NCBI GenBank assembly: GCA_018828125.1
Contig: JAHJWB010000013.1
Coordinates: 248,001 to 312,000 of the forward strand
DNA length: 64,000 bases
Origin: Gammaproteobacteria bacterium
GTDB lineage: Bacteria; Pseudomonadota; Gammaproteobacteria; Burkholderiales; Burkholderiaceae_C
Direction of reading: 5' to 3'
This document shows, one piece after another, positions 56,964-64,000 of this stretch. The notes under the pieces are model-generated. The model was not told the DNA's origin and did no database searches. It saw only the letters and a program-made list of their open reading frames with translations. Made by a program: the position numbers and the translations under genes. Positions within the stretch are counted from its first letter, which is position 1. Each line of letters starts with the position of its first letter.

Positions 56964-56992
56964 AAAAAAAAGGCCCGAGTAGGTCGGGCCTC
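56964..56992 (-). terminator. Intrinsic terminator/attenuator between livK and livH
   Basis: On the minus strand AGGCCCGAC, a three-base loop, then CTCGGGCCT and a run of T. It lies 19 bases past the livK stop and about 22 bases before livH. This position is a common way to make more binding protein than permease. Confidence 0.85.
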
Positions 56993-57010
56993 GAAGATCC
57001 AAAACGGATG

Positions 57011-58243
57011 TTATGGACGCTTCATCTGGCACGACGTGGGCGTGCTGGCCACGTAGGGCTCGTAGTACTTCACCGGAACAAAGGTGTAGCCAGTGCTTTC
57101 AGAGTCGATCGGGTACTTGCCGCCCGCCTTCTCCCACTTGGAGATGAACAGGCCCTGCTGCAGTTGGTGATCGGTCTTGCGCATCTCGACTTCGCCATTG
57201 AAGCTCTTGAACTTCATGCCTTCAAACGCGGCGGCAACCTTCACAGGGTCCGTCGACTTAGCTTTGACGAAGCCATCCGACAGCATGGTGAAGGCGTGGT
57301 AGACAGCGCCGGTGTACATGTCGTCGTTGAACTTCTTCTTGTAATCCTGAACGATCTGATTCAGAGGCCCTGGAATATTCATGTGGGCATATGCCACCAT
57401 GTACACGCGACCTGCAGCGGAAGAGCCCATGGCGGTGGGGCTACCCGTAACGGAACCGTAGTAGGTGTAGAAATTTACGTTGTTCAGGCCCGCATCGTTG
57501 GCGGCCTTGATCAACAGTGCCAGATCGGAACCCCAGTTGCCGGTGATTACGCTGTCGGCGCCCGACTGCTTGATCTTGGCGATGTAGGGCGAGAAGTCGC
57601 GCACCTGGGCCAGGGGGTGCAAATCGTCGCCGACGAATTGCACATCAGGACGCTTGCGCTGCATCATTTCTTTGGCGAACTTCGAGACTTGGTGGCCGTG
57701 CGAATAGTTCTGGTTGATCAGGTAGACCTTCTTGACCTCCGGCAGGTCCTTCATGTAGGTCGTCAGCGCTTCCATCTTCATGGAGGTGTCCGCGTCCAGA
57801 CGGAAGTGCCAGTAGCTGCATTTGCTGTTGGTCAGGTCTGGGTCCACCGCAGCGTAGTTCAGGAAGAGAACTTCTTTGCCGGGGTTGCGGGAGTTGTGCT
57901 TTTCCAGTGCATCCATGATGGCGAGCGCAGGGCCCGAGCCATTGCCCTGCACCACATAACGCGCGCCTTGGTCCATGGCCGACCGCAGGGCGCTGGTGGT
58001 TTCCTGCGGGCTGAGTTTGTTGTCGATGCCGATGATTTCAAATTTGACGCCTGCGGGGTTCTTTTTATTGAACTCTTCAGCGATGAACTGGAAGCTCTTG
58101 AGCTGGTTCGTTCCCACCGCGGCCATGAGGCCCGAAAGGGGGTCGAGCCAAGCGATCTTCACGGTCTCGCCCTTTTGAGCAAACGCGCCGCTAGCGCCTA
58201 CCAACATTACCGAGGCTGCTATAGCCTTAATAGCGAATTTCAT
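57011..58243 (-). CDS. livK: Periplasmic substrate-binding protein of Liv-type ABC transporter
   Basis: 410 residues from the ATG at 58243 (AAGGAG eight bases before). An extension upstream has no signal. The signal peptide is about residues 1-23 (MKFAIKAIAASVMLVGASGAFAQ). The mature part is a type I periplasmic-binding fold of the branched-chain amino acid/amide/urea group: KIAWLDPLSGLMAAVG, GIDNKLSPQETTSALRSAMDQG, and KVYLINQNYSHGHQVSKFAK. The ligand is not necessarily an amino acid. Next to an acyl-CoA ligase it may be a carboxylic acid. Confidence 0.93.
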   Translation of the reverse strand: MKFAIKAIAASVMLVGASGAFAQKGETVKIAWLDPLSGLMAAVGTNQLKSFQFIAEEFNKKNPAGVKFEIIGIDNKLSPQETTSALRSAMDQGARYVVQGNGSGPALAIMDALEKHNSRNPGKEVLFLNYAAVDPDLTNSKCSYWHFRLDADTSMKMEALTTYMKDLPEVKKVYLINQNYSHGHQVSKFAKEMMQRKRPDVQFVGDDLHPLAQVRDFSPYIAKIKQSGADSVITGNWGSDLALLIKAANDAGLNNVNFYTYYGSVTGSPTAMGSSAAGRVYMVAYAHMNIPGPLNQIVQDYKKKFNDDMYTGAVYHAFTMLSDGFVKAKSTDPVKVAAAFEGMKFKSFNGEVEMRKTDHQLQQGLFISKWEKAGGKYPIDSESTGYTFVPVKYYEPYVASTPTSCQMKRP

Positions 58244-58382
58244 GGTCTTGTCTCCTTGTAAATCGACACAACGCAGCGTACCGCGTTGCAACAAAGCGAT
58301 GCTCAGGGATTGCCCCTAGCAGCGTCGCCCACGTGACTGCGGCGGTGCTCCCCCGAGCACCACCACGGTGCATTGCCCCGGT

Positions 58383-60026
58383 TTAAAGACCCGGAAGCTT
58401 GTAATCTTTGAGTTGTTCGCGCAGTTTGGTCTTGAGCATCTTGCCGGTCGCCCCCAACGGAATAGCGTCTACAAACACCACATCGTCCGGAATCTGCCAC
58501 TTGGCGGTTTTGCCCTCGTAAAAGGCCAGCAATTCCTCGCGCGTGACCTCGGTACCAGGCCGCTTGACCACCGCCACAATGGGGCGTTCGTCCCATTTGG
58601 GATGTGGCATGCCCACACAGGCGGCCATGGCAATGGATGGGTGCGCCATCGCAATGTTCTCGATGTCGATGGAGCTGATCCACTCGCCCCCGGACTTAAT
58701 CACGTCCTTGCTGCGGTCTGTGATCTGCATAAAGCCGTCGGCGTCAATGGTGGCCACATCGCCTGTGGGGAACCAGCCGCGGCCTTGCACATCCTTGACA
58801 AGCGGATGGCCGCCCTCGCCCTTGAAGTAGCTGTCCACAATCCACGGCCCCTTGACCAGCAGGTCGCCGTAGGTCTTGCCATCCCACGGCAACTCGTTGC
58901 CGTCGCCGCCCACGATCTTCATGTCCACCCCGTAGATGGCACGACCCTGCTTTTGCAGGATCTTCATCTGCTCATCCTTGGACATCGTCAGATGCTTGTT
59001 TTTCAATGTGCACAGCGTGCCGAGCGGGCTCATCTCGGTCATGCCCCAGGCGTGCAGCACCTCGACGCCATAGTCTTCCTTGAACGCATGGATCATGGCG
59101 GGCGGGCAGGCCGAGCCGCCAATGACCGTGCGGCGCAAGGTGGAGAACTTCAGGCCCGTCGGCTTCATGTGGCCGAGCATCATCTGCCACACGGTGGGAA
59201 CCCCGGCGGCGTAGGTGACCTTTTCGGATTCGATGAGTTCGTAGATGGACTTGCCGTCCATCGCGGGCCCAGGAAACACGAGTTTGCAGCCCGTGAGCGC
59301 GGCTGAATAAGGAATACCCCAGGCATTGACGTGAAACATGGGCACCACGGGGAGTACCGAGTCCCGCGCCGAGAGGCACATCACATCGGGCAGTGCAGCG
59401 GCATAAGCGTGCAAAGTCGTGGAGCGGTGGCTGTACAGCGCAGCCTTGGGATTGCCCGTGGTGCCGCTGGTGTAGCACATGCTCGACGCAGAATTTTCAT
59501 CAAACTCGGGCCAGGCGTAGTCGGGCGATTGCGCCTCAATCCAGGCTTCGTAGCTGGCGAGGCCAGGAATGCCGGAATCCGCAGGCAGCTTGTCAGCATC
59601 GCACAGCGCCACCCACTTTTTCACCGTGGGGCACTTGGCATACACCGCTTGCACCAGCGGCAAAAAGGTCAGGTCAAAACACAGCACCTGGTCTTCGGCA
59701 TGGTTCATGATCCAGGCGATCTGGTCGGGATGCAGACGCGGGTTGACGGTGTGCAGCACACGGCCAGAACCACTCACCCCAAAATACATCTCCATGTGGC
59801 GGTAGCCGTTCCAGGCCAGGGTGGCCACGCGGTCGCTGAATTGCAGCTTGAGTTCATCCAGCGCATTGGCCAGACGGCGTGCGCGCGCCCCCAGGTCACG
59901 GTAGGTGTAGCGGTGGATGTCACCTTCTACCCGGCGCGAGACGATTTCGGCGTCGCCATGGTGGCGCTCTGCGAATTCGATCAGCGACGAGATCAGCAAC
60001 GGTTGGCTCTGCATCAGGCCCAGCAT
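58383..60026 (-). CDS. Fatty-acid/3-(methylthio)propionate-type acyl-CoA ligase (AMP-forming)
   Basis: 547-residue adenylate-forming ligase that would join a carboxylate to CoA through an acyl-AMP. Motifs are [18 protein letters not shown] (about 180), AWGMTEMSP (about 330), [21 protein letters not shown] (about 435) and the C-terminal lysine in [13 protein letters not shown]. The start [12 protein letters not shown] at 60026 is decided by AAGGAG six bases upstream. A longer frame exists but has no family features. The N-terminus is like 3-methylmercaptopropionyl-CoA ligases, although medium or long fatty acids are equally possible. It precedes livK by 139 bases. Confidence 0.9.
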   Translation of the reverse strand: MLGLMQSQPLLISSLIEFAERHHGDAEIVSRRVEGDIHRYTYRDLGARARRLANALDELKLQFSDRVATLAWNGYRHMEMYFGVSGSGRVLHTVNPRLHPDQIAWIMNHAEDQVLCFDLTFLPLVQAVYAKCPTVKKWVALCDADKLPADSGIPGLASYEAWIEAQSPDYAWPEFDENSASSMCYTSGTTGNPKAALYSHRSTTLHAYAAALPDVMCLSARDSVLPVVPMFHVNAWGIPYSAALTGCKLVFPGPAMDGKSIYELIESEKVTYAAGVPTVWQMMLGHMKPTGLKFSTLRRTVIGGSACPPAMIHAFKEDYGVEVLHAWGMTEMSPLGTLCTLKNKHLTMSKDEQMKILQKQGRAIYGVDMKIVGGDGNELPWDGKTYGDLLVKGPWIVDSYFKGEGGHPLVKDVQGRGWFPTGDVATIDADGFMQITDRSKDVIKSGGEWISSIDIENIAMAHPSIAMAACVGMPHPKWDERPIVAVVKRPGTEVTREELLAFYEGKTAKWQIPDDVVFVDAIPLGATGKMLKTKLREQLKDYKLPGL

Positions 60027-60232
60027 GTGTGCTCCTTGGATGTTGTAGTAAATGGATTGATCATCGTAGCGCGGGTCGTGCGGTTGAACTGTCTCCGGGG
60101 TCATGCAAATTTGCCGCAGGCCCCGACAACAGAACGTCAGTGTGCGCCTGCCCATCATGGTTGCCAACACATGTCGTCCGATTGACAAAAGCCAAGGGAA
60201 TACCCTGCACCGGCCGCAAAGTCGCAGCGACA
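60027..60232. promoter_or_regulatory. Divergent regulatory region between acyl-CoA ligase and Crp-like gene
   Basis: 206 bases holding both start regions. A Crp-like operator would be expected here, but no convincing TGTGA-N6-TCACA-like palindrome was found by eye. Confidence 0.4.
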
Positions 60233-60925
60233 ATGAGCCGCATGCTCGACTCCGCCCCATCCGCTTCGCGATTCATTGCCACCCAACCGTGGTTCGCCAG
60301 CGTCCCGGCGGCAATGCAGGAACGCCTGCGCGCAGAGGTGCAAGCGGTGCAAGGCGAAAAAGGTGACGTGATGCTGCCCGCAGGCAGCGCGGTGAACGGC
60401 TGGTATGCGGTGTTGTCGGGCCTCGTCATGCTGCAAAGCCCCACCAGCCACCGGCGGTCCTCAGCCTTCATAGGCGTGCCGGACGGCGACTGGTTTGGAG
60501 AGGGGTCTGCCTTGAAACCCGAAGCGCGCCGGTACAACGTTGTAGCACTGCGTCCCACCACCCTGTTGTGTTTGCCATTGCCCCTGTTTGCGACGCTGCG
60601 GGAATCCAGCATGGCTTTTAACCAGTTTTTGGTCTTGCACCTGAACATGCGTTTGGGCCAGGCCATGACCATTATCGAAGCGGGTCGCACACAATCGCCC
60701 GAGCACCGCGTGGCGCTGTACCTGAGCCGGTTGTTCTGGCGCAGCACGCGTCGCCTGAACCTCACGCAGGATGAACTGGGCCAGTTGGTGGGGCTCTCGC
60801 GGCAAACCGTGAACAAGGTGCTGCGCGCGCTCGAAGTCATCGGCATCGTGTCGCTCAACTTCGGGCGTGTCGCCATCGTGGATGATGAGGCGCTGAACGC
60901 GTACCTCATCGCCACGGCGGCATGA
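60233..60925 (+). CDS. Crp/Fnr family transcriptional regulator
   Basis: 230 residues from the ATG at 60233. It has a beta-roll sensing domain (about 15-130: VMLPAGSAVNGWYAVLSGLVML, GDWFGEGSALKPEARRYNVVALRPTTLLCLP) and a C-terminal winged helix with LTQDELGQLVGLSRQTVNKVLRALE (about 178-203). No Fnr cysteine cluster. Divergent orientation from the ligase-liv genes makes it their likely regulator. The R2c repeat follows its stop directly. Confidence 0.9.
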   Translation: MSRMLDSAPSASRFIATQPWFASVPAAMQERLRAEVQAVQGEKGDVMLPAGSAVNGWYAVLSGLVMLQSPTSHRRSSAFIGVPDGDWFGEGSALKPEARRYNVVALRPTTLLCLPLPLFATLRESSMAFNQFLVLHLNMRLGQAMTIIEAGRTQSPEHRVALYLSRLFWRSTRRLNLTQDELGQLVGLSRQTVNKVLRALEVIGIVSLNFGRVAIVDDEALNAYLIATAA

Positions 60926-60927
60926 AA

Positions 60928-61050
60928 TGACGCACACCCTGAGGCGCTTCCCGCCTTCGCCCTCTCTCTCGCATTGCTGCGCCATGCGGGGAGGAGGACG
61001 CCCCCAGCGTGGCGAGGCGGCCCTTGCACGAGGGCACTGGCTTCGGTCGC
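60928..61050 (+). repeat. R2 stem-loop repeat (c), directly after the Crp-like gene
   Basis: Starts within about 13 bases of the stop codon: CCCTGAGGCGCTTCCCGCCT, CTCTCTCTCGCATTGCTGCG with CCATGCGGGGAGGAGG, then ACGCCCCCAGCG, AGGCGGCCCTTGCACGAGGG and CACTGGCTTC. The block order matches R2a and R2c stands in the same sense as the gene before it. Confidence 0.7.
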
Positions 61051-61130
61051 ACCAGCTCCATGTGTTGCGGGAAGCACATGCGCAATGGAGAACGGAAAGG
61101 GCATGGCAAGCAACATGAGCGCTCAGGTCC

Positions 61131-62837
61131 TCACTGAATGCTCAGGCGCGTGGCCTTGAGGTCGGCATCGAAGATGAATTTGCGTGGCCAGGGTTGCCAT
61201 TCCTGGCCCAGGCCGACGTGGTTTGGGTTGCCGGTGTGCACGAAGGCACGCACGCTGTCCATCATCACGCCCGACAGAGCCAGGCGCCCCGGCTGGTTGG
61301 CCGTGCTGTTGGCCGCTTTGGCCAGCAGAGACGGCCCAAAGTTGCCAAACACAAAGGGCAAATCAAAACCATGCGCCGCGCCGTACACATCGGCCCAGGG
61401 TGCAGGCTGCTGGGCCCAATCGAACTGATAGCTCCATACGTTGGACTGCTGCGTGCGCAAGGTGTCCAGCAAGTTGTCGCGGCTCGGGTCAATGAACAAG
61501 CTGCCCAATAGCTTCATGCGGGCGTTGTAGCCGGTGGCGGGTGTGGTGACGGGCAAGTACGAAGGGTCCAGGATGTCCGCCACCATGAGCGAAGCGGGCG
61601 CGTCAGGATTGAAGTTTTGCGTCATTGCAAAACGCTCCGCATCGGTGATCTTCATCCCAGGCTTGCCACCCAGCAGTGCCAGGAAGGGCGCAAACAGCTT
61701 GGCCTCGTCGGCCGTGTAGCCAGAAAGCACGGGGACCTTGTGGTATCGGCCAGCCGCGATGTCACCCACCGGATTCGCAGGCACCACAACCCCGTCGGGA
61801 ATGGGCCCCGATCCTGTGAGACCTTTTTGCAGCACCGTCTGCAACACCACGCGCGCATCTTTGCCGCGCAGATAGGTTGCCGTCTGGGCCGGCGTCCAGC
61901 CGGCCACCAACGCTGCGGCCGCGGCGCCGTCTGGTGCGAGCCCATCGGCGAGCGCCAACGCCGCCAGCAACGCGCCCGACTGGGCTGCATATTTCGACGC
62001 AGGATTTAGCGTGGGAATAGTGCCCGCTGGCAGGTTGCTGGGCAGGGATATGCCACCGCTGATGGGCAGAATCTTGTGGAACAGCCCGGCAGCCTGGGGC
62101 GCGGTGAGCAACGCAAGCGCATTGATGGCACCGGCAGACTGCCCCATCAGCGTGACGTTGCCCGCATTGCCGCCAAAATTGCCGATGTTGCGTTTGATGA
62201 ATTGCAGCGCCTGCACGTTGTCCAGCAGGGCATAGTTGCCGGTGTAGGGGCCAGTTCCTGTGTGCAACTGCGGCATCTGCAGAAAACCGAGTACGTCCAG
62301 GCGGTAGTTGGCGGTCACCACCACGGCATTGGCCTTGCGTGCGAGCGCGGCGCCGTCGTACACCGGATCCGCCGTGTAGCCCGAGATGGCGCTGCCGCCG
62401 TGCAGGAACAACAACACGGGCAGGTTGTCCTGCGTGTTCGCGGGGCGCCAGATGTTGAGCGTGAGGCAATCCTCATTGCCCACCGGGGTCCCCAGTGTTT
62501 CGCCAATGGTGTTGTCAAAGCGGTTGTTGGCGCCGGGTCCATACAAGCGCCCCATCTGCAAGCAGGCATGGCCGAAGCGCGTTGCGTCGCGCTCGCCCGA
62601 CCAGGCCGCTGGCGTCACGGGCGGCTGCCAGCGCAGTTCACCGACCGGAGGCTGGGCAAAGGGAATGCCCTTCCAGGCGTAGGTGCCGGTGACGTGGCTG
62701 TCGTCCACGCCACGCACTTTGCCGTAAGCGGTCTCGCGCAGCTCGGGGACCAAGCCAGAACCTCCGCCGCAGCCCGCCATTGCCAGCACGGAAACCGCCG
62801 CTCCCAACCATTGCAAACGCCAGCGCGAATCGATCAT
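61131..62837 (-). CDS. Type-B carboxylesterase, probable lipoprotein
   Basis: 568 residues. The signal ends in a lipobox (VLAMAGCGGGSG, Cys near residue 23), so it is probably lipid-anchored to the envelope. The esterase body has EDCLTLNIWRP (about 123), FLHGGSAISG for the oxyanion hole, the nucleophile elbow GQSAGAINAL (Ser near 215), and a C-terminal AAHGFDLPFVFGN carrying the His of the triad. Length is as usual for the family. It is divergent from an AraC-type regulator gene across 180 bases. The substrate is unknown. AraC control by a substrate or product is plausible. Confidence 0.92.
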   Translation of the reverse strand: MIDSRWRLQWLGAAVSVLAMAGCGGGSGLVPELRETAYGKVRGVDDSHVTGTYAWKGIPFAQPPVGELRWQPPVTPAAWSGERDATRFGHACLQMGRLYGPGANNRFDNTIGETLGTPVGNEDCLTLNIWRPANTQDNLPVLLFLHGGSAISGYTADPVYDGAALARKANAVVVTANYRLDVLGFLQMPQLHTGTGPYTGNYALLDNVQALQFIKRNIGNFGGNAGNVTLMGQSAGAINALALLTAPQAAGLFHKILPISGGISLPSNLPAGTIPTLNPASKYAAQSGALLAALALADGLAPDGAAAAALVAGWTPAQTATYLRGKDARVVLQTVLQKGLTGSGPIPDGVVVPANPVGDIAAGRYHKVPVLSGYTADEAKLFAPFLALLGGKPGMKITDAERFAMTQNFNPDAPASLMVADILDPSYLPVTTPATGYNARMKLLGSLFIDPSRDNLLDTLRTQQSNVWSYQFDWAQQPAPWADVYGAAHGFDLPFVFGNFGPSLLAKAANSTANQPGRLALSGVMMDSVRAFVHTGNPNHVGLGQEWQPWPRKFIFDADLKATRLSIQ

Positions 62838-63017
62838 GTCTTGTCTCCTTGGGGGTTTTCAGGAATGGGGCGCGCCTCTGTCTCACGTCACACTACGCAC
62901 AGAGAAATCAGGGCGCGACCTCGGGACCGATTGTGTGAACGGGCAGCGCTTTGGCTACTATCGCAACCTTGCCAAAACACTGACTTCAGATCACCTCCTG
63001 GCGTAAACCCTGATCGC
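62838..63017. promoter_or_regulatory. Divergent promoter region between carboxylesterase and AraC-type gene
   Basis: 180 bases. An AT-enriched stretch (about 62940-62990) could hold promoters. No repeated operator half-sites were recognised by eye. Confidence 0.4.
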
Positions 63018-64000
63018 ATGACAGTTCCCACACATCCCCGCACAAGTTCTGCTGCCTGGGTGCGCGGCATTGCAGACATGCTGGCCGCTGAAGGTTTGCC
63101 TGCGGCTGAACTGTGCAATGAAGCGGGGATCAATCTGCCAGCGCTACAGCACCCACAGGCCCGGGTCGAGGTAGACCGGGTCAGTCGTCTGTGGGAACTT
63201 GCCGTGGAACGCTCTGGCAAAGTCGACTTGGGGCTTTGCCCACAACTCACAGCCCGCTTTGGCAATGTGGACCTCGTGGGCTACGCGCTGGCTTCTGGCC
63301 CCAATCTTCTGGTGGGCTTTCAGCATCTTGTGCGCCACATGGCGGTGATATCGGACTGCACCACGTTCGACCTGGAGCGCGATGCACAGGGCTACTGGCT
63401 GTCGATCGCCCACATTGGCGCAACCCGGCCCATCCCGCGCCAACGCGTGGAATATGCCCTGCTCACCCTCTTCACGCTGTGCTGTTGGCTCACACGGCGC
63501 GAGTTGCAGCCCCTGGCGGTGGAACTGATCACGCCGCAGCCGTCCGGCAATAACGATGCGCGCTACCAAGCGGCGTTTGGTTTGCTGCCTCGTTTTGACC
63601 AGCCCAGCAACCGCTTTTTACTGGCCGAAAGCGATGTCCTGGCAGACATTCCCACGCACAACCCCAGCCTGTGGGCCATGCATGAACGCCTGGTCGAAAC
63701 CGAACTGGTCCACCTGGGCCAAGCGCTGACCAGCGCGCGTGTGCGTACCGAAATTGCGCGCACCTTGAACAAAGGCGAACCGCGCCGCGACGACATCGCA
63801 GAACGCCTGCACATGACCGATCGAACGCTGCAACGCCGGTTGCAGGCCGAATCGACGACGTACCAGCAACTCCTGGATGACACGCGTTGCGAGCTGGCTC
63901 GCCAGTACCTCTCAGATCCGCGCCGCAACCTGACCGAAGTGGCGGACCTGCTGGGCTTCGCAGATCAAAGCAACATGTTTCGCGCGTGCAAGCGCTGGTT
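63018..64000 (+). CDS. AraC family transcriptional regulator (partial, C-terminus beyond window)
   Basis: The frame opens at the ATG at 63018 and is still open at the last base, so 327 residues are visible. The N-terminus is the arabinose-binding-like domain of OruR/ArgR-type regulators (WVRGIADMLAAEGLPAAELC, VEVDRVSRLWELAVE, LGYALASGPN-like GYALASGPNLLVGFQHLVRH). The AraC helix-turn-helix begins about residue 250 (DDIAERLHMTDRTLQRRLQ) and reaches LTEVADLLGFADQSNMFRACKRW at the edge. Only about 10-20 residues should be missing. It is a likely activator of the divergent carboxylesterase. Confidence 0.92.
   Translation, partial: MTVPTHPRTSSAAWVRGIADMLAAEGLPAAELCNEAGINLPALQHPQARVEVDRVSRLWELAVERSGKVDLGLCPQLTARFGNVDLVGYALASGPNLLVGFQHLVRHMAVISDCTTFDLERDAQGYWLSIAHIGATRPIPRQRVEYALLTLFTLCCWLTRRELQPLAVELITPQPSGNNDARYQAAFGLLPRFDQPSNRFLLAESDVLADIPTHNPSLWAMHERLVETELVHLGQALTSARVRTEIARTLNKGEPRRDDIAERLHMTDRTLQRRLQAESTTYQQLLDDTRCELARQYLSDPRRNLTEVADLLGFADQSNMFRACKRW

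Overview
The window reads as a chromosomal segment of a high-GC betaproteobacterium, most likely a member of the Comamonadaceae (Acidovorax-like). The evidence is gene content and protein style, the gene order holB-tmk-mltG next to ygfZ, and two families of short palindromic repeats. No rRNA, tRNA, CRISPR array, IS element or complete prophage was seen. Both ends cut genes: holB on the left and an AraC-family regulator on the right.

Layout. 1-3.5 kb: holB, tmk, mltG (minus) and divergent ygfZ. 3.7-7.8 kb: a thioesterase-acetyltransferase fusion, an esterase, a hydratase carrying a signal peptide, and an iron-dependent alcohol dehydrogenase. 8-11 kb: a GGDEF-EAL protein. 11-12.2 kb: a small AT-rich island with an unexported zinc-type amidase overlapping a secreted, cysteine-rich partner. 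This is the best candidate here for an undescribed toxin/immunity-like pair. 12.3-25 kb: patatin, HDOD protein, tex, TPR hybrid histidine kinase, Kef-type antiporter, DUF72 protein and Bcr-type MFS pump. 25-39 kb: two more GGDEF proteins, a BON lipoprotein, two Crp-like regulators and a giant (2915 aa) cyclic beta-1,2-glucan synthase preceded by a tiny membrane protein.

39-60 kb is about 20 kb of co-directional (minus) genes for acyl-CoA metabolism. They comprise two acyl-CoA dehydrogenases, two SDRs, thioesterases, thiolase, a FadB-type bifunctional enzyme, a complete Liv-type ABC importer and an acyl-CoA ligase, with a Crp-family regulator divergent from the ligase. Together they look like an uptake, CoA-activation and beta-oxidation route for an unidentified carboxylic acid. 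The window ends with a lipoprotein type-B carboxylesterase divergent from an AraC regulator.

Unexplained structure. (1) A palindromic repeat of about 50 bp (R1, core TAGCGCTTAT..ATAAGCGCTA) occurs about eight times. Two copies appear to be read through in frame inside tex and the patatin gene, as Rickettsia palindromic elements are. (2) A longer stem-loop repeat (R2) occurs three times, each just after a stop codon and in the same orientation relative to that gene. (3) A C11 tract sits at the N-terminus of a Crp-like regulator, and ogt carries a one-base frameshift. Domain positions are approximate and family calls come from motif recognition, not searches.
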